DNA from: Ferruginibacter sp. HRS2-29
GTDB taxonomy: Bacteria; Bacteroidota; Bacteroidia; Chitinophagales; Chitinophagaceae
Direction of reading: 5' to 3'
Length of the DNA: 64,000 nucleotides
NCBI RefSeq assembly: GCF_024343615.1
Contig: NZ_RJUB01000007.1
Location: forward strand, 55,910 to 119,909
Each line of letters begins with the position of its first letter. Position 1 is the first letter of the stretch. The notes under the pieces were generated by a model. It did no database searches. It was not told the origin of the DNA and saw nothing but the letters and a program-made list of their open reading frames with translations. The position numbers were made by a program, and so were the translations under genes. Positions 55,448-64,000 of the stretch are shown here, one piece after another.

Positions 55448-58400
55448 ATGCCTAGTACATTATTTAAAAAATCAGTTTTATTTTTTCTTGCGCTTTTCGT
55501 TTTTCAGGTTACAGTTTTAGCGCAGCGTACTGTAACGGGAAAAGTAACGGATGCCGATGGAAGCCCCCTGGCGGATGTCAGCGTAAGTATTAAGGGCACG
55601 AACAAAACAGTCGTGACCAACCAAAAAGGAAACTTCAGTATAGAAGCTGCCAATGCTGATGTCCTCGTAATTTCATCAACCGCCTATGTAACCCGCGAAC
55701 TAACGGTAACGGGTAACGCTTTACCGGACATCAGGCTTCAGCCGGACAATAAATCCATGGATGAAGTGATAGTGGTAGGGTATGGCACACAAAAGAAGCG
55801 GGATCTTACCGGTGCAGTATCTTCCGTGAAAACGAAAGACCTGGTCATTTCTTCCGGGCCGGAAATAGGAAGTATGCTGAAAGGTAAAGTGGCGGGTCTT
55901 ACAATCAGGCAGAACAGTGCGCAACCTGGCGGCGGGCTCGATATCCAGATACGTGGCGCCGGATCCATCAATGCCAGTAATTCACCTTTGTTTGTTGTAG
56001 ATGGTTTTCCTATCACCGATCTTCAGCAGCCTGAAAGCAATAACCGCTACAATGCAGGAACACAGAGCATCCTCAATTCTTTCAACCCCAATGATATCGA
56101 ATCCATCGAAGTATTGAAAGATGCAAGCGCCACTTCCATCTACGGTTCAAGGGCTGCCAACGGCGTGATACTGATCACCACCAAACGTGGTGCGGCAGGG
56201 GCTGTGAAGGTTCAGTACTCCAATAATTTTTCATTTCAGAAATATAAAAATGATTTTGATGTATTGCCGCTCAACGAATGGATGCAGGTGCGAAATGAAG
56301 CCGGCCAGGAACAATGGGATTTTGATAACGGTGTTATCCCTTACGGAACAAATACAAGGGAACAGGTAATTCAAAATGGTGTTGCTCCGTTTAAAAAATT
56401 ATACACTCAAAATGCGATCAATAATGTAGGCCGTGGTACCGATTGGTTTGATCTTGTAACCCGCAGTGGTGGCACAACTCAGCATAACCTTTCGCTCTCA
56501 GGTGGATCAAAAACCACTAAATATCTTCTTTCAGGAAACTACTATGATCAGAAAGGGATCATTAAAAAATCCGGCTTCAGCCGTTATTCCGTTAAGGCAA
56601 ACATCGATCAGGAAGTAAATAAATATGTAAAAGCCGGTGTTACGTTAACGACCAGCAGGATAGACAATGACAATACTCAACTGGGTGGCGACCAGTTTGA
56701 AAATTCCGGTATCATCCGTGCTGCCATACAGCAGGGTCCGCACATTCAGGCGATCGATGAAAACGGAAATTATCCTCTGAACCCACAACTCGTATTGCAG
56801 CCCAACCCTTATTCCTTATTGACGATTACGGATAAGAGCCGTCTTGAAAGGATGTTGCTTAACTCTTACATCGACATTACGCCGATACAGGGGCTTACCA
56901 TCAAATTAAAAGCAGGTATGGACCGTACCATTACCAAGCGCCAGAGTTATCTTCCAAAAACTACATTCGCCGGAGAGCTGGAACAGGGAAGGGCTACCAT
57001 CTCCAACAGCGACAGGGATGACTACCTGCTGGAAGCGACCGCTAATTATGTGCGCACATTTGCTTCCGTTCATAAAGTTGAATTGCTGGGTGGTGTATCA
57101 CAACAAAAATTCAACACCAGTGTAAACAGCGAAGGCGCGTCAGGTTTTATCACGGATGCATTTTTGTGGAACAATCTTGGTGCCGGCGCCATCAGGCTGG
57201 CGAGCACTTCTTATGGTTCCAAGAACATGATCGCTTCTTACTTCGGCCGGCTGAATTACAATTTTAAAGATCGCTATCTGTTGACGGCTACAGTTCGTAC
57301 AGATGGGGCGAGCGTATTTGCCCGAAATAACAAATGGGGGACATTCCCGTCTGCGGCAGTTGCATGGAATATTTCGCAGGAATCTTTTTTCAAAAGATAT
57401 AATAAAGTGGTATCACAGTTGAAGCTACGTTTCAGTTACGGACAAACGGGTAATGCTTCTATCAACAGCAATGCGTTTGCGGCATATGGTGCTTATCCTG
57501 CCTGGTTGTCCGGTGAAGACCTCCGTCTGATAGGCGTTTCGCTTACAAGGCTTGAAAACCCGGACCTGAAATGGGAAACTACCACAGGCGCCAACCTTGG
57601 GCTGGATTTCTCTTTATTCAATGGAAAAGTTGATGGTTCGGTGGAAGTATACAACAACGTGATATCCGATCTGCTGGCTACAAAAAATCTGAACTCTTAC
57701 CAGGATATCAATACGATCATTGCCAATGTTGGTAAAACAAGAAGCCGTGGTTTTGAGATCAGCATCAACACAAGGAATATGCAGACCAGTAATTTCCTGT
57801 GGCGCACCCAATTCAACTTCTCGAAGTATAAAGACAATTGGGAAGAAAGGGCGCCGGATTGGAAACCAGCGGTGTATGAAAATGAAAAAGACCCTATCCG
57901 TGCCCGTTATTATCGTTTGTCTGATGGTATTCTCCAGATCGGCGAAGCGGCACCGGTTTCACAGCCAACGCTCAAGCCGGGTATGATCAAGATAAGGGAT
58001 ATCGATGGATACCTTCGTGATGGTGCCGGCAATCCTTCAGTAGATGCTAATGGCCGCTTCCTGCGCACCGGCGCTCCCGATGGGATCATTGATGACGCCG
58101 ATACAAAAATGCTGGGCACCAGCGATCCGAGCGCTATGGCGGGTATCACCAACATTATCACGTATAAAAATTTCAGCCTGAACTTCGACTTCACCGCATT
58201 GTTTGGCCGCAACCAGGCTGATCCTAATTTCACGGCTTATGGCATCAGCGCTTATGGTATTTATTCCAATGGCTACAATGCTTTGCGCACAGTGAAAGAC
58301 AGGTGGACACCAACCAATCCATCCACCACCCAGCCAAGTTCTTTCTGGGGTTTCTCTGAATACGGAGTAGGGGATTTCTTCCAGCAAAAAGCATGGTTCA

Positions 58401-58603
58401 TCCGTTGCCAGAATGTTTCCCTGGGTTACAACCTGCCACGTAAGATATTAGGAAATGTTTTTTCTTCCGTACGTATACATGCGGATGCAGCCAACCTGTT
58501 TGTGATAAGCCCGTACAAAGGTGTAGATCCTGAAACAGATTCTTACACCGCGGCATACCCGTACATACGCACGTTTACTTTCGGCGTGAATGTTAACTTT
58601 TAA
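55448..58603 (+). CDS. SusC/RagA-type TonB-dependent receptor
   Basis: An outer-membrane glycan importer of 1051 residues from the ATG at 55448, which starts a clean signal peptide (LFKKSVLFFLALFVFQVTVL, cleavage after LAQ). It has a carboxypeptidase-D-like N-terminal domain (RTVTGKVTDADGSPLADVSV), a TonB box region (DEVIVVGYGTQKKRDLTGAV), a plug (GLTIRQNSAQPGGGLDIQIR; IEVLKDASATSIYGSRAANG) and a C-terminal 22-strand barrel ending YIRTFTFGVNVNF. It works with the SusD-like lipoprotein encoded next. An operator pair lies upstream. Confidence 0.95.
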   Translation: MPSTLFKKSVLFFLALFVFQVTVLAQRTVTGKVTDADGSPLADVSVSIKGTNKTVVTNQKGNFSIEAANADVLVISSTAYVTRELTVTGNALPDIRLQPDNKSMDEVIVVGYGTQKKRDLTGAVSSVKTKDLVISSGPEIGSMLKGKVAGLTIRQNSAQPGGGLDIQIRGAGSINASNSPLFVVDGFPITDLQQPESNNRYNAGTQSILNSFNPNDIESIEVLKDASATSIYGSRAANGVILITTKRGAAGAVKVQYSNNFSFQKYKNDFDVLPLNEWMQVRNEAGQEQWDFDNGVIPYGTNTREQVIQNGVAPFKKLYTQNAINNVGRGTDWFDLVTRSGGTTQHNLSLSGGSKTTKYLLSGNYYDQKGIIKKSGFSRYSVKANIDQEVNKYVKAGVTLTTSRIDNDNTQLGGDQFENSGIIRAAIQQGPHIQAIDENGNYPLNPQLVLQPNPYSLLTITDKSRLERMLLNSYIDITPIQGLTIKLKAGMDRTITKRQSYLPKTTFAGELEQGRATISNSDRDDYLLEATANYVRTFASVHKVELLGGVSQQKFNTSVNSEGASGFITDAFLWNNLGAGAIRLASTSYGSKNMIASYFGRLNYNFKDRYLLTATVRTDGASVFARNNKWGTFPSAAVAWNISQESFFKRYNKVVSQLKLRFSYGQTGNASINSNAFAAYGAYPAWLSGEDLRLIGVSLTRLENPDLKWETTTGANLGLDFSLFNGKVDGSVEVYNNVISDLLATKNLNSYQDINTIIANVGKTRSRGFEISINTRNMQTSNFLWRTQFNFSKYKDNWEERAPDWKPAVYENEKDPIRARYYRLSDGILQIGEAAPVSQPTLKPGMIKIRDIDGYLRDGAGNPSVDANGRFLRTGAPDGIIDDADTKMLGTSDPSAMAGITNIITYKNFSLNFDFTALFGRNQADPNFTAYGISAYGIYSNGYNALRTVKDRWTPTNPSTTQPSSFWGFSEYGVGDFFQQKAWFIRCQNVSLGYNLPRKILGNVFSSVRIHADAANLFVISPYKGVDPETDSYTAAYPYIRTFTFGVNVNF

Positions 58604-58626
58604 TGATCCATTCAAAAGATAAAAAA

Positions 58627-60093
58627 ATGAAAATAGTTAAACTGCTTTTGCTCCCATTGATAATGCTGACAACCGGTTGTACCAAAGACCTGGTGTCAGT
58701 TGATTACGGCGATATCAACCCGGCGATATTTCCTAAATCCGAAGCCGATCTTGAAGCCATGGTAAATGCCGCGTATTATCCATTAAGAGGCGCTTATGGC
58801 GATGGTATCTTTTCCACTTCGGAAAGAGGGGTGATGTACCTGAGCGACGCCACCACTGAAATATTATTCGGCAAATATGGCGATCAGCAAACGGCTTCGC
58901 TGCAAAACTATCGCCCTACCGATGCGGGCTTCACTCATTACTACGATGATTTTTACAACAAGATCAGCCGCATGACCACCACGATCGATCTTATAGAACG
59001 ATCCACTTTAAGCGATGCACTTAAAAAGAAAGCGGTTGCCCAGGTAAGATGTGCAAGAGGTTTGCTCGCTTATACATTGTTTGACCTGTATGGCCCGCTG
59101 GTAGTAGCGCCGCTGGAAGTATTGAACAAACCATTGGTAGAAACGCCACTGGCAAGGCTTTCCAACGCGGAGATGGTGGCTTATATAGATGCCGATCTCA
59201 CAGCAGCTGCTGAAGATCTTCCGATGCCCCAGGATGCCGAATATGGCCGTTTCAATAAAGCACTGGCTAAAATGGTGAGCATCCGGTTATGGCTACACGA
59301 AAAAAACTGGGCTAAAGTAAAAACGCTTGCAGACGATATCATCGCTTACAATGCATATGCACTTGATGCTGATTACGCGGCCATGTGGGACCTTGAAGGG
59401 GCCAAAGCAAGTAAAGAAGTGATCTGGGCCATACCATGCGATTACGCCGGCACCAGCGAAAACCAATGGCAGCTGATGGTGCTTCCGGCGGTATATGCGC
59501 CTAAAGGAGGATTTGGTACGATCACCAGCACCTGGTGGTTCTACGATCGTTTTGAATCAGATGACAAAAGAAAGAAAATGCTCATCGCCGAATTTACAGG
59601 AACTGACGACATCACCTACAACCGCAGCAGCCCCGGGGCGATACTCGACAAAGGGCCAATACCGCTGAAGATCAATCCCGATGCAGACAGGACAACAGGG
59701 CTTACAACAGTTGATATCATCATGTACCGCTATGCAGATGTATTGTTATCAAAAGCGGAAGCCATTGCCAATGCTGGCGGAGCGCCAACCGGTGAAGCCA
59801 TGGAGCTGGTGAATGTGGTAAGAAGGAGGGCAGGATTGCCGGATAAACAACTGGCCAATTATGCTACGCTGACTTTATTCAACGACCTGATATTGCTTGA
59901 AAGAAGCCACGAATTCTGGTGCGAAAACGGGCAGTACCGTGCGGACCTTATCCGTCATGGTAAATTCATTTCCCGCTGCCAGGAAGTGACAGGGTCAACT
60001 TTTACGGCACCTCACAAAGTATTATATCCATTCTCACTGAGGGCTGTGAGCGAAGGAAAAGGGTTGTTCATTCAAAATCCGGGATATAATTAA
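58627..60093 (+). CDS. SusD/RagB family glycan-binding lipoprotein
   Basis: A surface lipoprotein of 488 residues. The signal peptide KIVKLLLLPLIMLTTGCTKD has the lipidated cysteine at residue 18. The SusD fold is seen in ADLEAMVNAAYYPLRGAYGD, the TPR helices (CARGLLAYTLFDLYGPLVVA) and the C-terminal RRRAGLPDKQ... LLERSHEFWCENGQYRADLI motif. It forms the lid of the SusC channel and captures oligosaccharide. A start at 58603, overlapping the susC stop in TAATG, is also possible and would couple translation. Confidence 0.93.
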   Translation: MKIVKLLLLPLIMLTTGCTKDLVSVDYGDINPAIFPKSEADLEAMVNAAYYPLRGAYGDGIFSTSERGVMYLSDATTEILFGKYGDQQTASLQNYRPTDAGFTHYYDDFYNKISRMTTTIDLIERSTLSDALKKKAVAQVRCARGLLAYTLFDLYGPLVVAPLEVLNKPLVETPLARLSNAEMVAYIDADLTAAAEDLPMPQDAEYGRFNKALAKMVSIRLWLHEKNWAKVKTLADDIIAYNAYALDADYAAMWDLEGAKASKEVIWAIPCDYAGTSENQWQLMVLPAVYAPKGGFGTITSTWWFYDRFESDDKRKKMLIAEFTGTDDITYNRSSPGAILDKGPIPLKINPDADRTTGLTTVDIIMYRYADVLLSKAEAIANAGGAPTGEAMELVNVVRRRAGLPDKQLANYATLTLFNDLILLERSHEFWCENGQYRADLIRHGKFISRCQEVTGSTFTAPHKVLYPFSLRAVSEGKGLFIQNPGYN

Positions 60094-60112
60094 TCCTTAC
60101 TATTAAATCTCT

Positions 60113-60141
60113 TGTCATCCTTCGACAAACTCAGGATGACA
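60113..60141. repeat. TGTCATCC...GGATGACA hairpin
   Basis: An 8-bp stem around TTCGACAAACTCA; a shortened relative of the CTTCGACAAGCTCAGG palindromes at 15747 and 36520. It may cause partial termination after susD. Confidence 0.65.
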
Positions 60142-60181
60142 GTCCGGGTAAAATAATTTATAAATTCAGAATGCAAAACAA

Positions 60182-61546
60182 ATGACCTTACGTAAAATAT
60201 TTTTCATTCTTGCAGCGCTTCTTACATCCGGTATTGTTGGTTGTAAGAAAGATGGGGCGGTATCTGCGCCGGTAGACCAGGGGGTGACGTACGAAATTTC
60301 GTCTGCACTTTTTCCGAATCCGGAACGGGGATTTATGAAAACGCTGATCGTGTTTTCGGATGGTGCACCGTTGAGCCTTGCGCAGATGAACCTGCTTCGC
60401 GGGCAAAACATTTCGCTCGTGCTGCGTGTGTTCTATCTGGACAACTTCAAGAATACAGCCATCAGTGCCAGTGAATTGCAGCTGATACAAAATGATCTTA
60501 ACACCATCCGTGATGCCGGCCTGAAAGCCATACTGCGCTTCGCTTACACTGATGATATGAGTGGTACGGATGCGCCGCTGGCTATCGTACAACAGCATCT
60601 CGATCAGTTGAAACCTGTTTTTGAAAATAACAAAGATATCATCGCGTTTGTACAGGCCGGTTTCATTGGCGCCTACGGCGAATGGCATAGCTCGAGCAAT
60701 GGCCTGGCTACGATCGAGAATGAAAAAACGGTGCTCAACAAACTGCTGAGTGTATTGCCCCCGGAAATCATGGTGCAGGTGCGCACCCCGTTACAAAAGC
60801 AGCAGATATTTACGAATAATTCACCGGTTACGGCCGACATCGCGTATTCAACCGAAGCCCGTGCCAGGGTTGGCCATCACAACGATTGTTTTTTATCGGG
60901 CGGTACTGAATACGGTACTTACAGCAACATCACCCTGGAAAAACAATACATCAGCAATGAAGCCAATTTTGTTCCGGTAGGCGGAGAGACGTGTCCGCCT
61001 ACAGGAGGGTATTCGCCCACCTGCGTGGAAAGCCAGAACCAGATGAAGTTGCTGAAATGGACTTATCTCAATCTCGATTATTATCCTGCCACCATCAATG
61101 GCTGGAGAACCAGCGGATGCTTCGATGAGTTCCAGAGAAGCCTCGGACACAGGCTGGCGATGGTGAAATCCGATATCGCCGATGCTGCTGCACTTAATTC
61201 AGCATTGGCTGTAAAGATCGAGCTCATCAATCGTGGATATGCTCCGTTGTACCACAAGAAGAATGTATCGCTGGTATTGAAAAATAAAACTTCGGGAGCA
61301 TTTTATAATGTGCCGATGGCAACAGATCTGCGTACCATCAAGCCCTCATTGAGCGTGGTGGTGAATGAATCGCTTTCACTTTCGGGTATCCCTGCGGGTG
61401 AGTACGATCTATACCTGAAAATAGCAGATCGTGCCGATGCATTGAAGAACAGGATCGAATACTCGGTAAGGCTGGCCAACACAGGCACCTGGGTGGAAGA
61501 GAATGGGGGGATCAATAATCTCAAACAAACTGTGAAAATCAATTGA
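60182..61546 (+). CDS. DUF4874/DUF4832 protein, putative glycosidase (second paralogue)
   Basis: A lipoprotein of 454 residues (AALLTSGIVGCKKD, cysteine 21), homologous along its length to the protein at 51565-53067. Shared motifs: FPNPERGFM (44-52), LKAILRFAYTDD (114-125), FVQAGFIGAYGEWHS with Glu167, VQVRTPLQKQ, RVGHHNDCFLSG...YGTYS and GGETCPP. The C-terminal beta domain ends YSVRLANTGTWVEENG. Lipidation would place it at the cell surface or periplasm next to SusCD, whereas the first paralogue is soluble. Enzymatic activity is inferred, not proved. Confidence 0.87.
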   Translation: MTLRKIFFILAALLTSGIVGCKKDGAVSAPVDQGVTYEISSALFPNPERGFMKTLIVFSDGAPLSLAQMNLLRGQNISLVLRVFYLDNFKNTAISASELQLIQNDLNTIRDAGLKAILRFAYTDDMSGTDAPLAIVQQHLDQLKPVFENNKDIIAFVQAGFIGAYGEWHSSSNGLATIENEKTVLNKLLSVLPPEIMVQVRTPLQKQQIFTNNSPVTADIAYSTEARARVGHHNDCFLSGGTEYGTYSNITLEKQYISNEANFVPVGGETCPPTGGYSPTCVESQNQMKLLKWTYLNLDYYPATINGWRTSGCFDEFQRSLGHRLAMVKSDIADAAALNSALAVKIELINRGYAPLYHKKNVSLVLKNKTSGAFYNVPMATDLRTIKPSLSVVVNESLSLSGIPAGEYDLYLKIADRADALKNRIEYSVRLANTGTWVEENGGINNLKQTVKIN

Positions 61547-61584
61547 TCATTTTTTAGATCACTAAACATTAAAAGACAAAAGTT

Positions 61585-62442
61585 ATGTATAAGAATAATC
61601 TTTTTTTAGCCGTTTCGCTGGTAATGCTGGCGTGCATGGTTTCGTGTAAAAAAGACGAAGCCACCAATGGAACCAAAGCCGTGTTCAGTTATGTAGCAGA
61701 TGGCTACAAAGTGAATTTTACCAATTTCTCTACCGGCGCTACCACTTACAAATGGGAATTTGGCGATGGCAGCGGGGAAATTTCCACCAGTCGTTCGCCG
61801 CAGCATATCTTCACGCAGAAAGGCGATTTCCTGGTTTCGCTGGTGGCGAAAAATGGCGCTGACTCCAGCATCTTCGTCGATACGGTGAGTATCATTGGGC
61901 CAAACATCAAGATAGATGGGGATTTTTCCGACTGGCAATATGTGGCTTACACACATGAAAATACAGGAGGCCCTACAGCAGGTACGCTGTTAGGTATAAA
62001 AACATTCGCTTCCAGCGACCTGCTGAATTTTTACCTGGAAGGAACTGCCGACATGAAAATAGAATTGTTTGACATGTACATCGATGCGGATAACAATCCT
62101 GCAACGGGGTTCAGTACATTTCTTTACCCGGGGGGCTCTGGCGCCGACTTCCTTGGCGAGGGCCCCATAGATGCAAATGGTGCATTGTACAAACATTCAG
62201 GCCCGCCAAGCGGATTCACTTTTTCGCCGGTGGCATCTTTTGGTGAAGTAATGAATTTTTCCGCTATTAAGACCGTGAGCGGAAAAAAAGCGATCGAATT
62301 TTCATTGAAAAAAAGTGCACTGGGGGCATTGAGTGGTTATGTGAATTTCGCTTTCATCGAGCTCACTTCCGGATATGCTGATGTGGGGAAAATTCCGGAA
62401 GCGTTGAACCCGACATCTGCCTTCATCAAGATACCTCTATAA
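61585..62442 (+). CDS. PKD-domain lipoprotein of the sugar locus
   Basis: A lipoprotein of 285 residues (LAVSLVMLACMVSCKKDEAT). Residues about 30-105 form a PKD domain (FTNFSTGATTYKWEFGDGSG, then GDFLVSLVAKNGAD). The rest is a beta-sandwich (IDGDFSDWQYVAYTHENTGG; FDMYIDADNNPATGFST), a pattern seen in CBM9-like or surface glycan-binding proteins. Its position after susCD suits a SusE/F-type surface glycan-binding protein. No catalytic residues recognised. Confidence 0.8.
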   Translation: MYKNNLFLAVSLVMLACMVSCKKDEATNGTKAVFSYVADGYKVNFTNFSTGATTYKWEFGDGSGEISTSRSPQHIFTQKGDFLVSLVAKNGADSSIFVDTVSIIGPNIKIDGDFSDWQYVAYTHENTGGPTAGTLLGIKTFASSDLLNFYLEGTADMKIELFDMYIDADNNPATGFSTFLYPGGSGADFLGEGPIDANGALYKHSGPPSGFTFSPVASFGEVMNFSAIKTVSGKKAIEFSLKKSALGALSGYVNFAFIELTSGYADVGKIPEALNPTSAFIKIPL

Positions 62443-62578
62443 GCGAATCAATATAGCAGACGTTTGGGCAATCCTTCAACTAGCTCAGGATGATGATAAT
62501 ATGGCTGAAATGTAATGATTCATATCCGTCATCTTGAACTTGTAAGGGACAGGACGGCTTATACTCAAAAAAAATCAA

Positions 62579-63649
62579 GTGGACGTAAACTCAATCAATC
62601 AGCCTGCGGGCTCCAGGGAAATTCCCGGGGCGGGTGGCATGCGGGTGTATACAATAGAAAATATTCAGGGAACAAAACTGGTAGTGTCGGACTTTGGAGC
62701 AGCTGCCATTTCCCTGTTCGTAGCAGATCGTACTGGTAAAAAGGAGGATGTGTTGCTGGGATATCAAACGCCTGAAGAGTACCTGCAGGATGAATTTTAC
62801 ATGGGCACGGTAGTGGGCCGTTATGCCAACAGGATTTCCGGCGATACAGTTGTGATAGAAAACAATCCTTATAAACTTTTTACAAAAGACGGCACTTATC
62901 ATCATCATGGTGGTAAAGTAGGGTTTAATAAAAAACAATTCGGGGCCTGCGAATTTCACCAGGTGGGCAAAAGCGGGATCGTATTTACTTATACGAGCCC
63001 GCACCTGGAAGAAGGGTTTCCCGGAGAATTAAAACTGGAAGTGATCTATACATTGGGTGATGATAATAGCTGGACGGTAGAATACAAAGCCATTTCAGAC
63101 AAAACCACTATCATCAATCTCACGCAGCATGCGTATTTCAATCTTGCCGGCGATCCTGCGAATGCCATTGATGCACATGAACTACAGATCAACGCCGAAC
63201 AATTTTTACCCGTAAATGATACACAAGTACCAACCGGTATTCTTGCTGATGTGAAAGGTACTCCCTTCGATTTTACCAGTAGCAAACCAATCGGAAAAGA
63301 TATTCATGCGGATGATGCACAACTGAAATTGAGCAACGGCTATGACCACAGTTTTGTGTTGGAAACAACACACAGCGACCAACTTAAAAAAGCCGCTGCA
63401 GTATACGAACCAACCACAGGCCGCGTTATGGAAGTGTTTACCACAGAGCCTTCCGTGCATCTTTATACGGGTAATTTCCTGAAAGATGTACAGGGTAAAA
63501 ATAAGGTGGTATATCAGCCACGGGCGGGATTTTGCCTCGAGACCCAACATTTCCCCAACGCTCCCCGCCACGATCATTTTCCCAGTACAGTACTAAAAGC
63601 AGGAGAAAAATTTTACAGCAAAACAGTCTTTAACTTTTCAACAAGGTGA
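62579..63649 (+). CDS. galM: Aldose 1-epimerase (galactose mutarotase)
   Basis: A GalM-family mutarotase that interconverts alpha and beta anomers of aldohexoses. Seen: VVGRYANRISG, the catalytic histidine region INLTQHAYFNLAGDP, SNGYDHSFVLE, and the catalytic glutamate in PRAGFCLETQHFPNAPRHDH. The frame from the GTG at 62579 gives 356 residues. An ATG at 62639 gives 336 and also retains the fold, so the start is uncertain. No signal peptide; cytoplasmic. It follows the SusCD operon and would process the released sugar. Confidence 0.9.
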   Translation: MDVNSINQPAGSREIPGAGGMRVYTIENIQGTKLVVSDFGAAAISLFVADRTGKKEDVLLGYQTPEEYLQDEFYMGTVVGRYANRISGDTVVIENNPYKLFTKDGTYHHHGGKVGFNKKQFGACEFHQVGKSGIVFTYTSPHLEEGFPGELKLEVIYTLGDDNSWTVEYKAISDKTTIINLTQHAYFNLAGDPANAIDAHELQINAEQFLPVNDTQVPTGILADVKGTPFDFTSSKPIGKDIHADDAQLKLSNGYDHSFVLETTHSDQLKKAAAVYEPTTGRVMEVFTTEPSVHLYTGNFLKDVQGKNKVVYQPRAGFCLETQHFPNAPRHDHFPSTVLKAGEKFYSKTVFNFSTR

Positions 63650-63832
63650 CTTTTTTTACAAGGTATTTTAACCATCACGGAGAGAGTTGGTTGCGCCTTA
63701 TGTTTCACTTTTCGCCCTGTTAAAATTTCGCGTAAACAGCAGCAGGTACTGCCCAAAAGTTTTTCACGCTTTCCCCCTTTGGCTTGGCCTTTGTTTTTGG
63801 AAATATATCGTTCATATATTAAATCTGAAAAC

Positions 63833-64000
63833 ATGAAAAGAATAATTCTGACCAGTGCGATGGCTATGATGCTATGCGCAATAGGTTACGCACAGGATAC
63901 ACCCGTAAAGAAAATGAATAATCAGCCGCCCGTAACTACAAGTCCGAAAATGCAGGCGCAACAACCAGATCAGATCGTGATGAAAGACGGAAGGCTCGTC
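63833..64000 (+). CDS. Exported protein, N-terminal part
   Basis: The first 56 codons of a gene that runs off the right edge. It has a signal peptide (KRIILTSAMAMMLCAIGYAQ), then a Pro/Gln-rich linker and DQIVMKDGRLV. The last phrase resembles the MKDGK repeats of DUF6799 proteins, short exported Bacteroidota proteins of unknown function. The family call is tentative because only one repeat is visible. Confidence 0.65.
   Translation, partial: MKRIILTSAMAMMLCAIGYAQDTPVKKMNNQPPVTTSPKMQAQQPDQIVMKDGRLV

Overview
The window comes from a Bacteroidota chromosome, most likely Chitinophagaceae or a near relative. The evidence is two proteins with type IX secretion C-terminal sorting domains plus a gliding-type (CHU_C) sorting domain, a SusC/SusD pair, promoters of the form TTTG-N19/20-TAnnTTTG, few Shine-Dalgarno sequences, and the usual Bacteroidota families (BrkB, bestrophin, YqgE, GxxExxY, split MetH). 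No rRNA, CRISPR array, integrase or intact insertion sequence was seen.

Layout. 1-16.9 kb is mostly housekeeping: the 3' end of uvrB, a B12-dependent methionine synthase split into two genes with a GxxExxY gene between short terminal inverted repeats lodged between them, recR, small membrane proteins, an SDR oxidoreductase, an Ig-like lipoprotein, a UvrD-type helicase fused to a nuclease, and a bestrophin. 17.0-27 kb is an accessory region. It opens with tRNA-Arg(CCT) followed by two tandem degenerate copies of that tRNA, each carrying a 20-bp palindrome. Next come a PIN/ImmA-type toxin-antitoxin module with a divergent promoter and shared operator, two very small genes, a HigA-like regulator, an AT-rich two-gene cassette (zinc-ribbon protein plus P-loop ATPase of the Sll1717 type) that looks like a defence system, three small regulators or unknowns, and a stretch of hairpins and 43-bp tandem repeats. 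27-36.5 kb returns to ordinary genes: a lipoprotein, a Crp/Fnr regulator with an SDR epimerase, an S41 peptidase, YqgE, an exported ATP-grasp protein, and a two-component system. 36.7-44.6 kb holds two giant secreted proteins.

45-64 kb is a carbohydrate-use locus. It has a FucP-type sugar transporter, a GH109-type exported oxidoreductase-fold glycosidase (alpha-N-acetylgalactosaminidase family), an N-acetylhexosamine-1-kinase-like kinase, a LacI regulator, a DUF5009 membrane acyltransferase-like protein, two DUF4832/DUF4874 proteins, a secreted beta-helix protein, SusC/SusD, a PKD lipoprotein and an aldose 1-epimerase. CAANCGNTTG operator-like palindromes sit in the promoter regions of five transcription units. 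At three of those regions two sites lie exactly 21 bp apart. This argues for one LacI-controlled regulon aimed at an amino-sugar-containing glycan.

Intergenic regions carry several families of long palindromes; many sit between convergent genes and could act as terminators. Start codons were chosen from signal peptides, HTH or domain boundaries and upstream stops, and are inferences where stated.
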